Source: Dethiosulfatarculus sandiegensis (GTDB lineage: Bacteria; Desulfobacterota; Desulfarculia; Desulfarculales; Desulfarculaceae). Taken from it: a stretch of DNA of 64,000 nt. Position numbers and translations under genes: made by a program. Positions 36,124 through 44,736 of this stretch are shown here, piece by piece. Below the pieces are notes generated by a model. It ran no database searches. It was given only the letters and a program-made list of their open reading frames with translations, and was not told where the DNA came from. How positions within the stretch are numbered: position 1 is the first letter of the stretch; each line of letters opens with the position of its first letter. The DNA is taken from contig NZ_AZAC01000008.1 in the NCBI RefSeq assembly GCF_000931935.2, positions 184,212 to 248,211 on the forward strand, written 5' to 3'.

Positions 36124-36148
36124 GGGCCCGTCTTTTGGGGACGGGCCC
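36124..36148 (+). promoter_or_regulatory. Intercistronic hairpin after the cytochrome gene
   Basis: GGGCCCGTC (36124-36132) and GACGGGCCC (36140-36148) pair perfectly around a 7-base loop, with no T-run after it. Probable mRNA stabiliser or partial terminator before the GcvH-like gene. Confidence 0.65.
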
Positions 36149-36258
36149 GGCTAAAACAACAGCAAGAGGAAGCTGTGCCATATCCCGGGGATTAAATACA
36201 TGCCAAGGAGCCGCTCCTGGCAGGATTAGCAAGATCCCCCATGGAAAGGATTTAAAAG

Positions 36259-36678
36259 ATGGAGATTCAAGGATACAACGTCCCGGAAGACCTTTACTAT
36301 GACGAAAACCATTTCTGGGTGAAGGTGGACGGCGATATGCTGACTATCGGTATGGATGATTTTGCCCAGAAGCTGGCCGGTGACATTGTTTACGTGCAGC
36401 TGCCTGATCCTGGCAAAAAGTTGAAAAAAGGCAAAAAACTGGCGAAAGTCGAGAGCGGCAAGTGGCTGGGGAAACTCATCAGCCCGGTCAACGGCGTGTT
36501 GGAAGACGTTAACGACGACCTGGAGATCAATCCCGGCCTGATTAACCAGGATTGCTATGGCGAAGGCTGGATGTACAAGGTCAAGGCCAACGATGTTGCC
36601 GAGCTGGAAGACCTGATCAAGGGCGCCGACGCCATTGAAAAATGGGTTCTGGCCGACGTGGAAAAATACAAAGAGTAG
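36259..36678 (+). CDS. gcvH: GcvH-like lipoyl carrier protein
   Basis: 139 residues, an H-protein fold. The lipoyl lysine by homology is K68 in VESGKWLGKLISPVNG; the flank ESGKW differs from ESVKA in classical GcvH. NPGLINQDCYGEGWMYKVK is the usual C-terminal strand. No gcvT, gcvP or lpd of a glycine cleavage system is nearby. Its neighbours are the cytochrome, an HdrD-like protein and a lipoate ligase, so it is more likely a dedicated lipoyl carrier, like the LbpA proteins of sulfur oxidisers, than a glycine-cleavage part. AAAGGA lies about 8 bases before the ATG. Confidence 0.85.
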   Translation: MEIQGYNVPEDLYYDENHFWVKVDGDMLTIGMDDFAQKLAGDIVYVQLPDPGKKLKKGKKLAKVESGKWLGKLISPVNGVLEDVNDDLEINPGLINQDCYGEGWMYKVKANDVAELEDLIKGADAIEKWVLADVEKYKE

Positions 36679-36845
36679 CGATGCCCGCCCGGCCTTTTTC
36701 ATAGGGACCGGTTGCCCGGAGCTTTTGCCCTTGCTGCCAAGGCTCCGGGCCATGAGGCTGATTTAATAGAAAACCGCATCTTTAAAAAGGGTGTGCTAAG
36801 GCGGGCGAGCGGTGTGTAATCGCCGAGCGTCTGCAAAGGAAAGCC

Positions 36846-38054
36846 GTGAAGGTGGCTAACCAGGACTTCACAATCAGGCAGTTGATGGAACTGGACGCCT
36901 GTACAAGTTGCCGGGCCTGTGCAGATATTTGCCCGGCGGTTCAGGCTTCGCTGGACGGGGAATTGTCCGGTGTGCATCGCCTAAAATGGCTGCGCGGGGC
37001 GCTTAAATCAAGAGGCGGTTTTTTGAGCCGACTCTTGGGCCGCACTCCCAGCCAGGAGGAATGGGAAAAGTTTTCCGAGACAGTATATCGCTGCACTTTG
37101 TGCGGTAATTGTCAGGAGGTCTGTCCCTCAGGCATTCATTTGAAAGAACTTTGGCTCACACTGCGTTCTGAGCTTTACCATGCAGATCATTACCCTGCCA
37201 AGCTCGATGCCATCGCTGAAAATTTAGGTGATGAGCACAATGTTTTTGGCGAGGATAACGAAGAACGCACCGAATGGGTCGATGACTTGGATGATCCCCC
37301 GGATCATGAATACCAGAAAGAGAACGCCGAGACGGTTTATTTCACCGGCTGCGTAGCCTCTTTCTTTCCTTTGGCCCAGAAAGTGCCTCTTGCCCTTAGC
37401 CAGGTCTTGGACCGGGCCCAGGTGGATTTCACCCTTTTGGGGGAAGAAGAGTGGTGCTGTGGTTTTCCGCTTCTGGGCGGCGGCCTCTTTGAAAAGGCCA
37501 AAGAGATAATTGAGCACAACGTGGAGGCGGTAAAGGAAAAAGGGGCCAAGGAAGTGGTCTTCGCCTGCCCCTCCTGCTATGTGATGTGGCTGGAGCATTA
37601 TCCCAAGGAATTCAGGCTTTATCATGCCAGCCAATATATGAATAAGCTCATCAATGAGAAACGCCTGCCCTTGGAAGAGCTTAAAATGAAGGTCACCTAC
37701 CACGACCCCTGCGACCTGGGCCGCGGCGCTCGGGAGTTTGAGGCCCCCAGGCAGGTGATCAATGCCCTCCCCGGCGTGGACCTGGTGGAGATGGCCGATA
37801 ACCGGGAAAACTGCCTGTGCTGCGGCGGCGGCGGTAACCTGGAGATGATAGACAAGGACCTCTCCGCAGGCATTGCCAAACGCAAGATAGACCAGGCCCT
37901 GGCCACCGGCGCCGAGGCCGTGGTCACCGGCTGTCAGCAGTGCGTGCGTTCCATGGCCACCTTTGTCAGGCGCAATAAAGTAGACTTAAAGGTCATGGAC
38001 CTGACCCAGTTGGTCGAAATGGCGCTGGTTGAGGCCGACGAAGACGACGACTGA
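36846..38054 (+). CDS. HdrD-like iron-sulfur protein with two CCG domains
   Basis: 402 residues from a GTG start (AAAGGA upstream). Two ferredoxin clusters are at the N-terminus: CTSCRACADICP (about 19-30) and CTLCGNCQEVCP (about 83-94). Two complete CCG motifs follow, which I counted: C-x34-CC-x35-CxxC (TGCVAS...WCCGFP...CPSC) and C-x35-CC-x36-CxxC (CDLGRG...CLCCGGGG...CQQC). Both fit the HdrB/HdrD pattern for non-cubane [4Fe-4S] clusters that act on disulfides. No signal or membrane helix, so it is cytoplasmic. It resembles HdrD, TmcB, DsrK and GlpC. A highly acidic insert (about 128-155) lies between ferredoxin and CCG parts. LplA follows after 14 bases. Confidence 0.9.
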   Translation: MKVANQDFTIRQLMELDACTSCRACADICPAVQASLDGELSGVHRLKWLRGALKSRGGFLSRLLGRTPSQEEWEKFSETVYRCTLCGNCQEVCPSGIHLKELWLTLRSELYHADHYPAKLDAIAENLGDEHNVFGEDNEERTEWVDDLDDPPDHEYQKENAETVYFTGCVASFFPLAQKVPLALSQVLDRAQVDFTLLGEEEWCCGFPLLGGGLFEKAKEIIEHNVEAVKEKGAKEVVFACPSCYVMWLEHYPKEFRLYHASQYMNKLINEKRLPLEELKMKVTYHDPCDLGRGAREFEAPRQVINALPGVDLVEMADNRENCLCCGGGGNLEMIDKDLSAGIAKRKIDQALATGAEAVVTGCQQCVRSMATFVRRNKVDLKVMDLTQLVEMALVEADEDDD

Positions 38055-38068
38055 TCAAGGGTGCATTG

Positions 38069-39139
38069 ATGAAGGTTTATGATTTGGGGCGCCTGCCCTG
38101 GGCCCAGACTCAACTGGTTTACCATGCCATGGCCTATCTGGGCAGGGAGGCTCTGATCCTGGTTTCACCGGCGGAACCCTATGTCTGCCTTGGCTTTCAC
38201 CAGGATATGAAAAAGGAGCTGGACCTGGACTTTTGCCGGTCCAGGTCCTTGCCTGTTTTTCGTCGCGAAGTTGGCGGGGGGGCGGTTTACCTCAATTCCG
38301 ATCAGCTCTTCTGGCAAGTGGTTCTGAAAAGGAACCACCCCCTGGTCCCTCTGCGCAGGGATTTGTTTTACCAGCGTTTTTTGGAGCCCGTGGTTAAGGC
38401 TTATCAGGATCTGGGCATGCCTGCCCGGTTTAAACCGGTAAATGACATTATCGTAAATCAGCGCAAGGTTTCCGGCACCGGTGCGGGTGAGATAGGCGAT
38501 TGTGTGGTTTTTGTGGGTAATCTGATCCGGGATTTTGACTGCTCAACCATGGCCAGGGTTCTGAAAATGCCCGATGACGCCTTTAGAGAACGCTTTTTGT
38601 TGAGCATGCGGAAAAATCTAGGCAGCATCTTAAGCGAGTTGGGGCTCGAGGCTTATGAAAAGTGGGATCACAAGGCCCTGGCCCCTGTTTTGACTAAGCG
38701 TTTCAGTGATCTTTTGGGCCCCCTTGAACCGGGGCGCCTGGACGATGAGCTGAAGGCGGCCATGGACGATCTGGCCGGAGAAATGCTCACTGACCAATGG
38801 GTGCATTTTGCCAGAAAGGTCAGGCCCGGACGTCTGGTCAAGGTCAGGGCGGGGGTTTATCTGCATTACAAGGTGGATGCCGCACCCGGCGGGTTGGAGG
38901 CTGTGTACCGGGAGGATGACGGCCTGCTCAAAGAGGTCAGTTTACGGGGATCTTCAGGCGGGCAGCCGGAAGGGGCCTTGTCCCTGGCTGAAAAAGCCCT
39001 GGAGGATCTTCCCCTGGATCAGATAGCCAATGCCATGACCAGGCTCTACGAGGAGCATAACTGGCAGGACTGGAGCATGCGCCCCCAAGACTGGCCCAAG
39101 TTTTTGGGGCTGGCCAAGGGAAAGCCCACCAGCCGCTGA
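38069..39139 (+). CDS. lplA: Lipoate-protein ligase A-like protein
   Basis: 356 residues from ATG 38069 (TTG at 38066 is immediately upstream); AAGGGTG is the ribosome site. LplA core motifs are VFRREVGGGAVYLNSDQLFW (about 70-89) and VNDIIVNQRKVSGTGAGEIGD with the catalytic Lys (about 126-146). The C-terminal part includes an extra domain of about 90 residues. It would activate lipoate with ATP and attach it to a carrier. Being 14 bases after the HdrD-like gene, it most likely serves the GcvH-like protein of the same operon. Confidence 0.9.
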   Translation: MKVYDLGRLPWAQTQLVYHAMAYLGREALILVSPAEPYVCLGFHQDMKKELDLDFCRSRSLPVFRREVGGGAVYLNSDQLFWQVVLKRNHPLVPLRRDLFYQRFLEPVVKAYQDLGMPARFKPVNDIIVNQRKVSGTGAGEIGDCVVFVGNLIRDFDCSTMARVLKMPDDAFRERFLLSMRKNLGSILSELGLEAYEKWDHKALAPVLTKRFSDLLGPLEPGRLDDELKAAMDDLAGEMLTDQWVHFARKVRPGRLVKVRAGVYLHYKVDAAPGGLEAVYREDDGLLKEVSLRGSSGGQPEGALSLAEKALEDLPLDQIANAMTRLYEEHNWQDWSMRPQDWPKFLGLAKGKPTSR

Positions 39140-39160
39140 TTTTGCCTTGTCCAATCCTAA

Positions 39161-39205
39161 AACAGCCCATGGACGTGAAAACGCCCATGGGCTGTTGTTT
39201 TGGTT
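39161..39205. terminator. Bidirectional terminator after lplA
   Basis: AACAGCCCATGG (39161-39172) and CCATGGGCTGTT (39185-39196) pair over 12 bp, with GTTTTGGTTTT after it on plus and TTTTAGG on minus. It lies between the convergent lplA and acyl-CoA synthetase genes. Confidence 0.8.
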
Positions 39206-39221
39206 TTATCCTAAAAATAGG

Positions 39222-41279
39222 TCAGTTCCACTTTTTAACCACCACCCTGGCATCCACGGCCACGGAGCCTCCGGGGCCGGTTATTACCGGGTTCAGGTCA
39301 AGTTCCGCCACCTCCGGCAGCCTGGCTGCCAATTCCGAGACCCGGCAGACCACGTGAGCCAGGGCCGGTCTGTTTATAGCCGGTTTACCCCTGAACCCCT
39401 TTAGCAGGACAGAGCCCTTGAGTGAGTCCATCATATATCCGGCCTGACCGGGGCTCACCGGAGCCAGCCCCAGGCTTACGTCTTTCAGTGCTTCGGCGGT
39501 AACGCCGCCCAGGCCCAGGAGGGCTATGGGGCCAAAAGAGGGGTCGTTTTTACAACCCACTATAACCTCGGTGTCACCGGGAATCTGGCTCATGACCACC
39601 ATGCGCTTCAGCCCGAGGTTGTCGAACATAAGGCTTGCCGCTTCAACTACCTCTTCCTGAGTTCTCAGGTTCAGGGCCACTCCCTTATGCTCGGTTTTAT
39701 GGCTTATGCCCACCGCCTTGATCACCACCGGGAAACCCAGCTCCCTGGCAATAAAACCGGCCTCATCCGGGTTAAGGGCCACCATAAAGGGGGCCACCGG
39801 GATGCCCGCCGAGGCAGCCAGGATCAAGGATTCCGGCAACTCCAGATTGCCGTCCGGCTGGGCGGCCCCCAGGGTCCTTCTTATCCGGCCCCAGTCAGGT
39901 GTTTCAGCCTGGGGCGGCAGCTCAAGTTGGGGCAGGGGATCAGGCAGCCTGCAACGGGCCAGGGCGTTGACTGCTTCTTCCGCCGCAGCAAACAAGGGCA
40001 GGGTGGTGATCTCCTTGACCTTGGCCAGTTCCTCAGGCTCCACCAAAAGGCAAAGCCCCACCGGTTTGTTGTATTTTTGGCAAAGTTCTCCGGCTTTTTT
40101 TATAAAATTTCTGCTGTCCTCGGCTTCCGCCTTGCCCCGATAGCCATGTATCACAACCACTGCATCGGTTGTCTTCAGGGCCAAGGCCTCTTCCAATATG
40201 GTGATGTTTACCTTGAAATCAAAAAGATCTCCCAAATCCAAGGGATTTTGCAGCCTGATTACCGAGGCGCGTACATGTTTTTTGACTTTATCCAAGAATT
40301 CCCTGGGCAGGGGAGGCAGCTCCAGGCCTCTTCTGGAGACCGCGTCTGCCGCCACCACTGCGTGGCCGCCGGAACGGCTTATCACCACCAGGCGTTTACC
40401 TTTAGCCCTGGGCAAGGTGAGTCCTCTTAAAATATCCAGACATTCAGTGACCGTATGGGCTCTGATAGCTCCGGCCTGTTTCAGGGCCGCTTCGACCACG
40501 GAGTCATCGTTGGCCAGTGCGGCGGTGTGGCTCTGGGCAATGGCGTTGCTCTGGGGGCTTATATTTGATTTGTGCACCACAACCGGTTTGGGTGAAGAGG
40601 CTATGAGATCCGCTATCTCACGACCGGCCACAACGGATTCCAGGTAGAGCAGAATGACCTTGGTTTCCGGGTCTTCTATGAGGTAAGCCAGGAGATCCTG
40701 CTCATTGATATTCAATTTGTTGCCCACACTGGCGAATTTGGAGATGCCGATCCCCGCCTGGGCGCAATTGTGCAGATAGGTGAGCCCAACTCCGCCGCTT
40801 TGGGCCACAATGGAGACCCCGCCCGGCGGGGCGGGCCTGGCCAGCACGGGAAAGGGGGCCGCCACCCCGGACTGGGTGCAGATTACGCCAATGCAGTTGG
40901 GGCCGATGAACCGTATGCCGTAGCGTTGGGCGGCCTCGAGGATTTGTTTCTCCAGATCGGCCTTGGAGCGATCCAGTTCGGTAAACCCGCCCGATTCAAT
41001 AACCAGGTTTTTAATGCCTTTTTCACCACAGGCCGTGACCAGTCCGGGCACAGTGGCCGCAGGGGTCAGGACAACGGCCAATTCAGGGGTCTCGGGCAGC
41101 TCCTCTATGCTGGTGTAGATGTGGTTTCCTTTATATTCTCCACCCTTGGGCGAAACCAGGTATAAAGGACCCCGGTAGCCGAAGGTCATCATGTTATGGT
41201 AGATGTTGCGACCGAGGTTGCCGGGCGAGGCTGAGACTCCCACAATGGTCAGAGATTTGGGGTGAAAGAACTTACGCAT
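39222..41279 (-). CDS. ADP-forming acetyl/acyl-CoA synthetase (alpha-beta fusion)
   Basis: 685 residues from ATG 41279, chosen because GAGGG lies 4-5 bases upstream and the CoA-binding domain begins there; a further upstream frame has no family similarity. Alpha part: FFHPKSLTIVGVSASPGNLGRNIYHNM (CoA site), IGPNCIGV, and SHTAALA carrying the histidine that is phosphorylated in this family. Beta part from about 510: ATP-grasp domain with GFPVVIKAVGISHKTEHKGVALNL and PVITGPGGSVAVDARVV. It converts acyl-CoA, ADP and phosphate to acid, CoA and ATP. This would make ATP from CoA esters of the catabolic genes nearby. Confidence 0.92.
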   Translation of the reverse strand: MRKFFHPKSLTIVGVSASPGNLGRNIYHNMMTFGYRGPLYLVSPKGGEYKGNHIYTSIEELPETPELAVVLTPAATVPGLVTACGEKGIKNLVIESGGFTELDRSKADLEKQILEAAQRYGIRFIGPNCIGVICTQSGVAAPFPVLARPAPPGGVSIVAQSGGVGLTYLHNCAQAGIGISKFASVGNKLNINEQDLLAYLIEDPETKVILLYLESVVAGREIADLIASSPKPVVVHKSNISPQSNAIAQSHTAALANDDSVVEAALKQAGAIRAHTVTECLDILRGLTLPRAKGKRLVVISRSGGHAVVAADAVSRRGLELPPLPREFLDKVKKHVRASVIRLQNPLDLGDLFDFKVNITILEEALALKTTDAVVVIHGYRGKAEAEDSRNFIKKAGELCQKYNKPVGLCLLVEPEELAKVKEITTLPLFAAAEEAVNALARCRLPDPLPQLELPPQAETPDWGRIRRTLGAAQPDGNLELPESLILAASAGIPVAPFMVALNPDEAGFIARELGFPVVIKAVGISHKTEHKGVALNLRTQEEVVEAASLMFDNLGLKRMVVMSQIPGDTEVIVGCKNDPSFGPIALLGLGGVTAEALKDVSLGLAPVSPGQAGYMMDSLKGSVLLKGFRGKPAINRPALAHVVCRVSELAARLPEVAELDLNPVITGPGGSVAVDARVVVKKWN

Positions 41280-41674
41280 TAAACCCTCGCTGTTGGCGGG
41301 AATAGACGGGTGACTTTTGAAAGAAATTCGAGCGCGCACAGAATCTAAGGCGGTCCTCCTGGCGGGATATCCTCCCACAGAGTCCCGCGCCTGCCGGGCC
41401 TTTTCCAAATGACCTAAACGGCAAAAAGTTCAATCTTTGATCTCAATCCCCTCCCCTCAAAGCGTATTGAGATCAAAACCGCCGTTTCAAAGGCCGGATA
41501 AGGCCAGGGCGCAGGTTCCTGCCTTCCGTGTGTGGCTTCCCTCGTGCGTGCGTCCGGGACTACTGTCATGGGCCTGATTCCGCACGCGCTCGAATGCCTA
41601 CTATTTCATTATTACCATGCCCCTGTCAAGCTGAATGGTGATTCATGTTTCAGGTAATGGATCCGTCTCCTTTG
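41280..41674 (-). other. Intergenic region between dctM2 and the acyl-CoA synthetase gene
   Basis: 395 bases, no credible gene. A perfect 12-bp inverted repeat TTTGATCTCAAT (41436-41447) and ATTGAGATCAAA (41466-41477) with an 18-base spacer lies about 160 bases upstream of the synthetase start. It could be a paired operator or the 3' hairpin of the TRAP operon. Confidence 0.5.
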
Positions 41675-42952
41675 TCAGCGCAGGAAAAGCTCCGGCAAAA
41701 ACAGCGATATTTGGGGAATAAAGGTAACCAGGAGCACACAGGCCACCAAGAGCAGTAAAAACGGGGTGACCGCTTTGGCAATATCCGTAAGCGGGTCTTT
41801 GGTGAGCCCCATGGTTACAAACAGGTTCAAGCCAAAGGGTGGAGTCAGGAACCCGAACTCAATTACCAGGACCATAACAATGCCGTAGTGCACCAGGTCA
41901 ATGCCGAACCTATCCAGGGTGTCCACAAACAGAGGCGAAAGGATGATCATGGCCGAGACGTCATCCATAACCGTTCCCATAAGCAGGAACAGAACCGCCA
42001 CCAAAAGCATGAACATCCACCAACTGTCCACCATGCCGATCACAAAATCGGCCACCTGAATCGGCAGCTCCTCGGCTGTCAGGAGCCAGACAAAGGTCAT
42101 GGCGCAGGACAGGATAAACAAAAGGCAGGCGCTCAATACGGCCGAATCCTTGGTGACCTTGTACAGGCCTTTCAGGGTCATGTCCTTGTAGATTAAAAAT
42201 TCCACAAAGATCGCATAAACCACGCTTACCGCCGCGGCTTCGGTGGGGGTGAAAGCGCCCGTGTATATCCCACCCAAAACAATAACGGGCAGCATCAGCC
42301 CCCAAAGGCCGTCTTTGATTATGCGCCCGGCGTCTTTCATGCTGTAGCTCTGCACTGTGCGCCAGTTGTGCTTGCGGGCCAGTACATAGGTGTAGCCCAG
42401 AAACACGCTGCCGATCAGTATGCCCGGCAGGATTCCGGCCATGAAAAGTTCGGCCACACTCACGTTCATCACCAGACAGTAAAGGATCATGGGAATGGAA
42501 GGCGGTATGACGATTCCCAGAGAACCGGCTGAGGTGATGAGGCCTGTAGTGAATTTTTTGCCATAGCCCGCCTTGATCAAGGCAGGCATCATTATGGAGC
42601 CAATCGCCACCACTGTGGCGGGCGAAGAGCCAGAAAGAGCGGCGAAAAATACGCAGGCAACCACGGATGCCATGGCCGCGCCGCCCCGGAAACGCCCCAC
42701 CAGAAGGTTCATGATGTCGATCAGCCTTTTGGCTATGGCGCCCTCGGTCATTATGCCCCCGGCCAGAATAAAAAAGGGAATGGCCAAAAGCACCGAGTTG
42801 TCAAGGGCGTTAAAGAGCTGTTGCACCAAAATGGTGAGCGGCGTGGAGGTGTGCAAAAGAAGAGTGACCGCCGTGGTCACAGCCAGGAGCATGCTGATAG
42901 GCATGCCCAAAAGTAAAAGCAGGACAAAGCAGATTACCAGTGTGGGGATCAT
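41675..42952 (-). CDS. dctM: TRAP transporter large permease (DctM), second system
   Basis: 425 residues with 11-12 membrane segments. Motifs: AIPFFILAGGIMTEGAIAKRLIDI, FFAALSGSSPATVVAIGSIM, TGLITSAGSLGIVIPPSIPMILY and GAFTPTEAAAVSVVYAIFVEF. It resembles the dicarboxylate/sialic-acid-type DctM more than the first system in this window. Its start overlaps the dctQ stop by 4 bases. It is last in the minus-strand larA-TRAP unit. Confidence 0.94.
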   Translation of the reverse strand: MIPTLVICFVLLLLLGMPISMLLAVTTAVTLLLHTSTPLTILVQQLFNALDNSVLLAIPFFILAGGIMTEGAIAKRLIDIMNLLVGRFRGGAAMASVVACVFFAALSGSSPATVVAIGSIMMPALIKAGYGKKFTTGLITSAGSLGIVIPPSIPMILYCLVMNVSVAELFMAGILPGILIGSVFLGYTYVLARKHNWRTVQSYSMKDAGRIIKDGLWGLMLPVIVLGGIYTGAFTPTEAAAVSVVYAIFVEFLIYKDMTLKGLYKVTKDSAVLSACLLFILSCAMTFVWLLTAEELPIQVADFVIGMVDSWWMFMLLVAVLFLLMGTVMDDVSAMIILSPLFVDTLDRFGIDLVHYGIVMVLVIEFGFLTPPFGLNLFVTMGLTKDPLTDIAKAVTPFLLLLVACVLLVTFIPQISLFLPELFLR

Positions 42953-43482
42953 GAGCCTGCCTCCTCTCCCTGATCTTCAATCTTCTCAGAGGGAAACAGG
43001 GCTTCTTGACTTTTAATGGCCTTGAAATGCCGCCAGGCTTCTCCAACCAGCCTTACGCTCATGGTGAAGCCGAAAAGCGTAATCGGCGCATAGGCCAGAT
43101 ACATGGGCAGTTTCATGGCCGCCGAGGTTACACCATAGCGGAACATCTTCGAACAATGCCTAAACGCCAGATAGGATACATAAAAAAACAGCGCTGCTGC
43201 CAACAGGCTGCCCACAATGCGCATGATTCTTCCCACGGTGGGGCCCACCCTTGTGACCACGTAATCCATGGAAAAATGCATGCCGTACTTGACGCCCAGG
43301 CTGGCCCCTAAAAAAGTGAGAAATACACCGAAGTAACGAGCGAATTCTTCAAACCAGGTGAAGCTGTGATTGAACAGGTAGCGGCTTATAACCTCAATAA
43401 ATGACATGAAGGCAAGACCCAAAAGGCCAACGACGAGGGTCCCTTCTTCCAGTCTGTTCAGGACTGAAAGTATTTTTTTCAT
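42949..43482 (-). CDS. dctQ: TRAP transporter small membrane subunit (DctQ), second system
   Basis: 177 residues and four membrane helices. Pattern: EVISRYLFNHSFTWFEEFARYFGVFLTFLGASLGVKYGMHFSMD, typical of DctQ. A strong hairpin separates it from the binding-protein gene. It overlaps dctM. Confidence 0.93.
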   Translation of the reverse strand: MKKILSVLNRLEEGTLVVGLLGLAFMSFIEVISRYLFNHSFTWFEEFARYFGVFLTFLGASLGVKYGMHFSMDYVVTRVGPTVGRIMRIVGSLLAAALFFYVSYLAFRHCSKMFRYGVTSAAMKLPMYLAYAPITLFGFTMSVRLVGEAWRHFKAIKSQEALFPSEKIEDQGEEAGS

Positions 43483-43541
43483 AAAAAGCGCCCAGTTGTT
43501 GCGTGACTGATAATCAGTCTGCTTAAGTTTGCAAAATCAGG

Positions 43542-43575
43542 TTTTCGCAGGGCGGAAAAGCCCGCCCTGCGAAAA
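43542..43575 (-). promoter_or_regulatory. Intercistronic hairpin between dctP2 and dctQ2
   Basis: TTTTCGCAGGGCGG and CCGCCCTGCGAAAA pair perfectly over 14 bp around a 6-base loop. It is the same arrangement as in the first TRAP operon and between receptor and importer genes, so it probably sets the ratio of periplasmic to membrane subunits. Confidence 0.8.
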
Positions 43576-43582
43576 GAATATA

Positions 43583-44605
43583 TTACTTGCTGTGCTCTTT
43601 GATTTTGGCCTGGAAATAGTCGTAGAATTCGGGTCCCACGATTTCACGGTACTTGGACCAGACGGGTTTCATGGCGTCGGCAAAGGCCTGACGTTCTGCT
43701 GGGGAAAGATCAATAACCTTGACACCGTTCTTTTTGCAGTATTCTTCAATGGACATGTTCAGCTTGAACATCTTTTTAGCCTGCTTCGCTGTCTCTTCGC
43801 GGTTGGTCTTGATGCAGACCTTGGCTGCTTCCTTGAAGATTTTTTTCTGCTTTTCACTGAGCATGTCCCAGGTGTCCGGGCTGACTATGATCACGCACTC
43901 GGTGAGGATGTGGTCCGTATTGGTGACATGCTTGGCCACTTCCGTGGCCTTGATCAGTATAGAGGTGTAAAGGGGGTTTTCCTGGGCGTCGATAACACCC
44001 TGCTGCAGCGCGTTGTACAGCTCGGGGAAGGGGATGCCCACCGGTGAAGCGCCGAGCTGTTTAAAGGTGTCCATGTAGACCGGGCTGTTCATCACCCTGA
44101 TTTTAAGGCCTTTAACGTCTTCCGGCGTCCTGATGTCTCTTTTGGTGTTATTAAGATCGCGGAATTCGTTTTCTGTCCAGCCAATACCCACAAAACCCTT
44201 GGCAGGCAAAAAGCCAAAGATCTTTTCCTGGAATTCAGGGTCGTCGACCACCTTGTAGGCAATTTTACGATTCGGGAAGACAAAAGGGAGGTCCGTAACC
44301 GCCACCTGGGGCACATAGTTTGAGAGCACCGCTGTGGTGACCGAGGCTATCTCCAGGGTTCCGGCCTGGACCTGTTCGGCCAGGGAGCGCTCAGATCCCA
44401 ACTGACCAAAGGGGAAGGTTTTTATTTTGATCTTGCCGCCGGTTTTTTCTTCCACATACTTGGCAAAGGCGTCAACACCCTTGCTCTGACCATGGAATGG
44501 CGGGGCTATATGACCAAATTTAAATGTCATTTTGGCTTGAGCTGCTGCTGACAGGCCACATAGGGCAATGGCCAATGCCACCATGGTGATCAATACTTTG
44601 CGCAT
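43583..44605 (-). CDS. dctP: TRAP transporter solute-binding protein (DctP), second system
   Basis: 340 residues with a Sec signal ending near AAQA (about 24). FGHIAPPFHGQSKGVDAFAKYVEEKTGGKIKIKTFPFGQLG is the family start; DVKGLKIRVMNSPVYMDTFKQLGASPVGIPFPELYNALQQGVIDAQENP contains the Arg and ligand loop expected for carboxylate substrates. GGGAGG precedes the ATG. It lies 131 bases after larA, so its substrate is probably a 2-hydroxy acid. Confidence 0.94.
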   Translation of the reverse strand: MRKVLITMVALAIALCGLSAAAQAKMTFKFGHIAPPFHGQSKGVDAFAKYVEEKTGGKIKIKTFPFGQLGSERSLAEQVQAGTLEIASVTTAVLSNYVPQVAVTDLPFVFPNRKIAYKVVDDPEFQEKIFGFLPAKGFVGIGWTENEFRDLNNTKRDIRTPEDVKGLKIRVMNSPVYMDTFKQLGASPVGIPFPELYNALQQGVIDAQENPLYTSILIKATEVAKHVTNTDHILTECVIIVSPDTWDMLSEKQKKIFKEAAKVCIKTNREETAKQAKKMFKLNMSIEEYCKKNGVKVIDLSPAERQAFADAMKPVWSKYREIVGPEFYDYFQAKIKEHSK

Positions 44606-44736
44606 TAGTACCTCCCCTGCAAAGTAAACCGATTAAATTTACTATATTGATAATAACGCGGCATTATAAAACGGTGTTTGCCCCATGGTCAATCATTTCA
44701 GGCAAAATCTTAAATTAGCAAACGGTTTTGCCCGGT

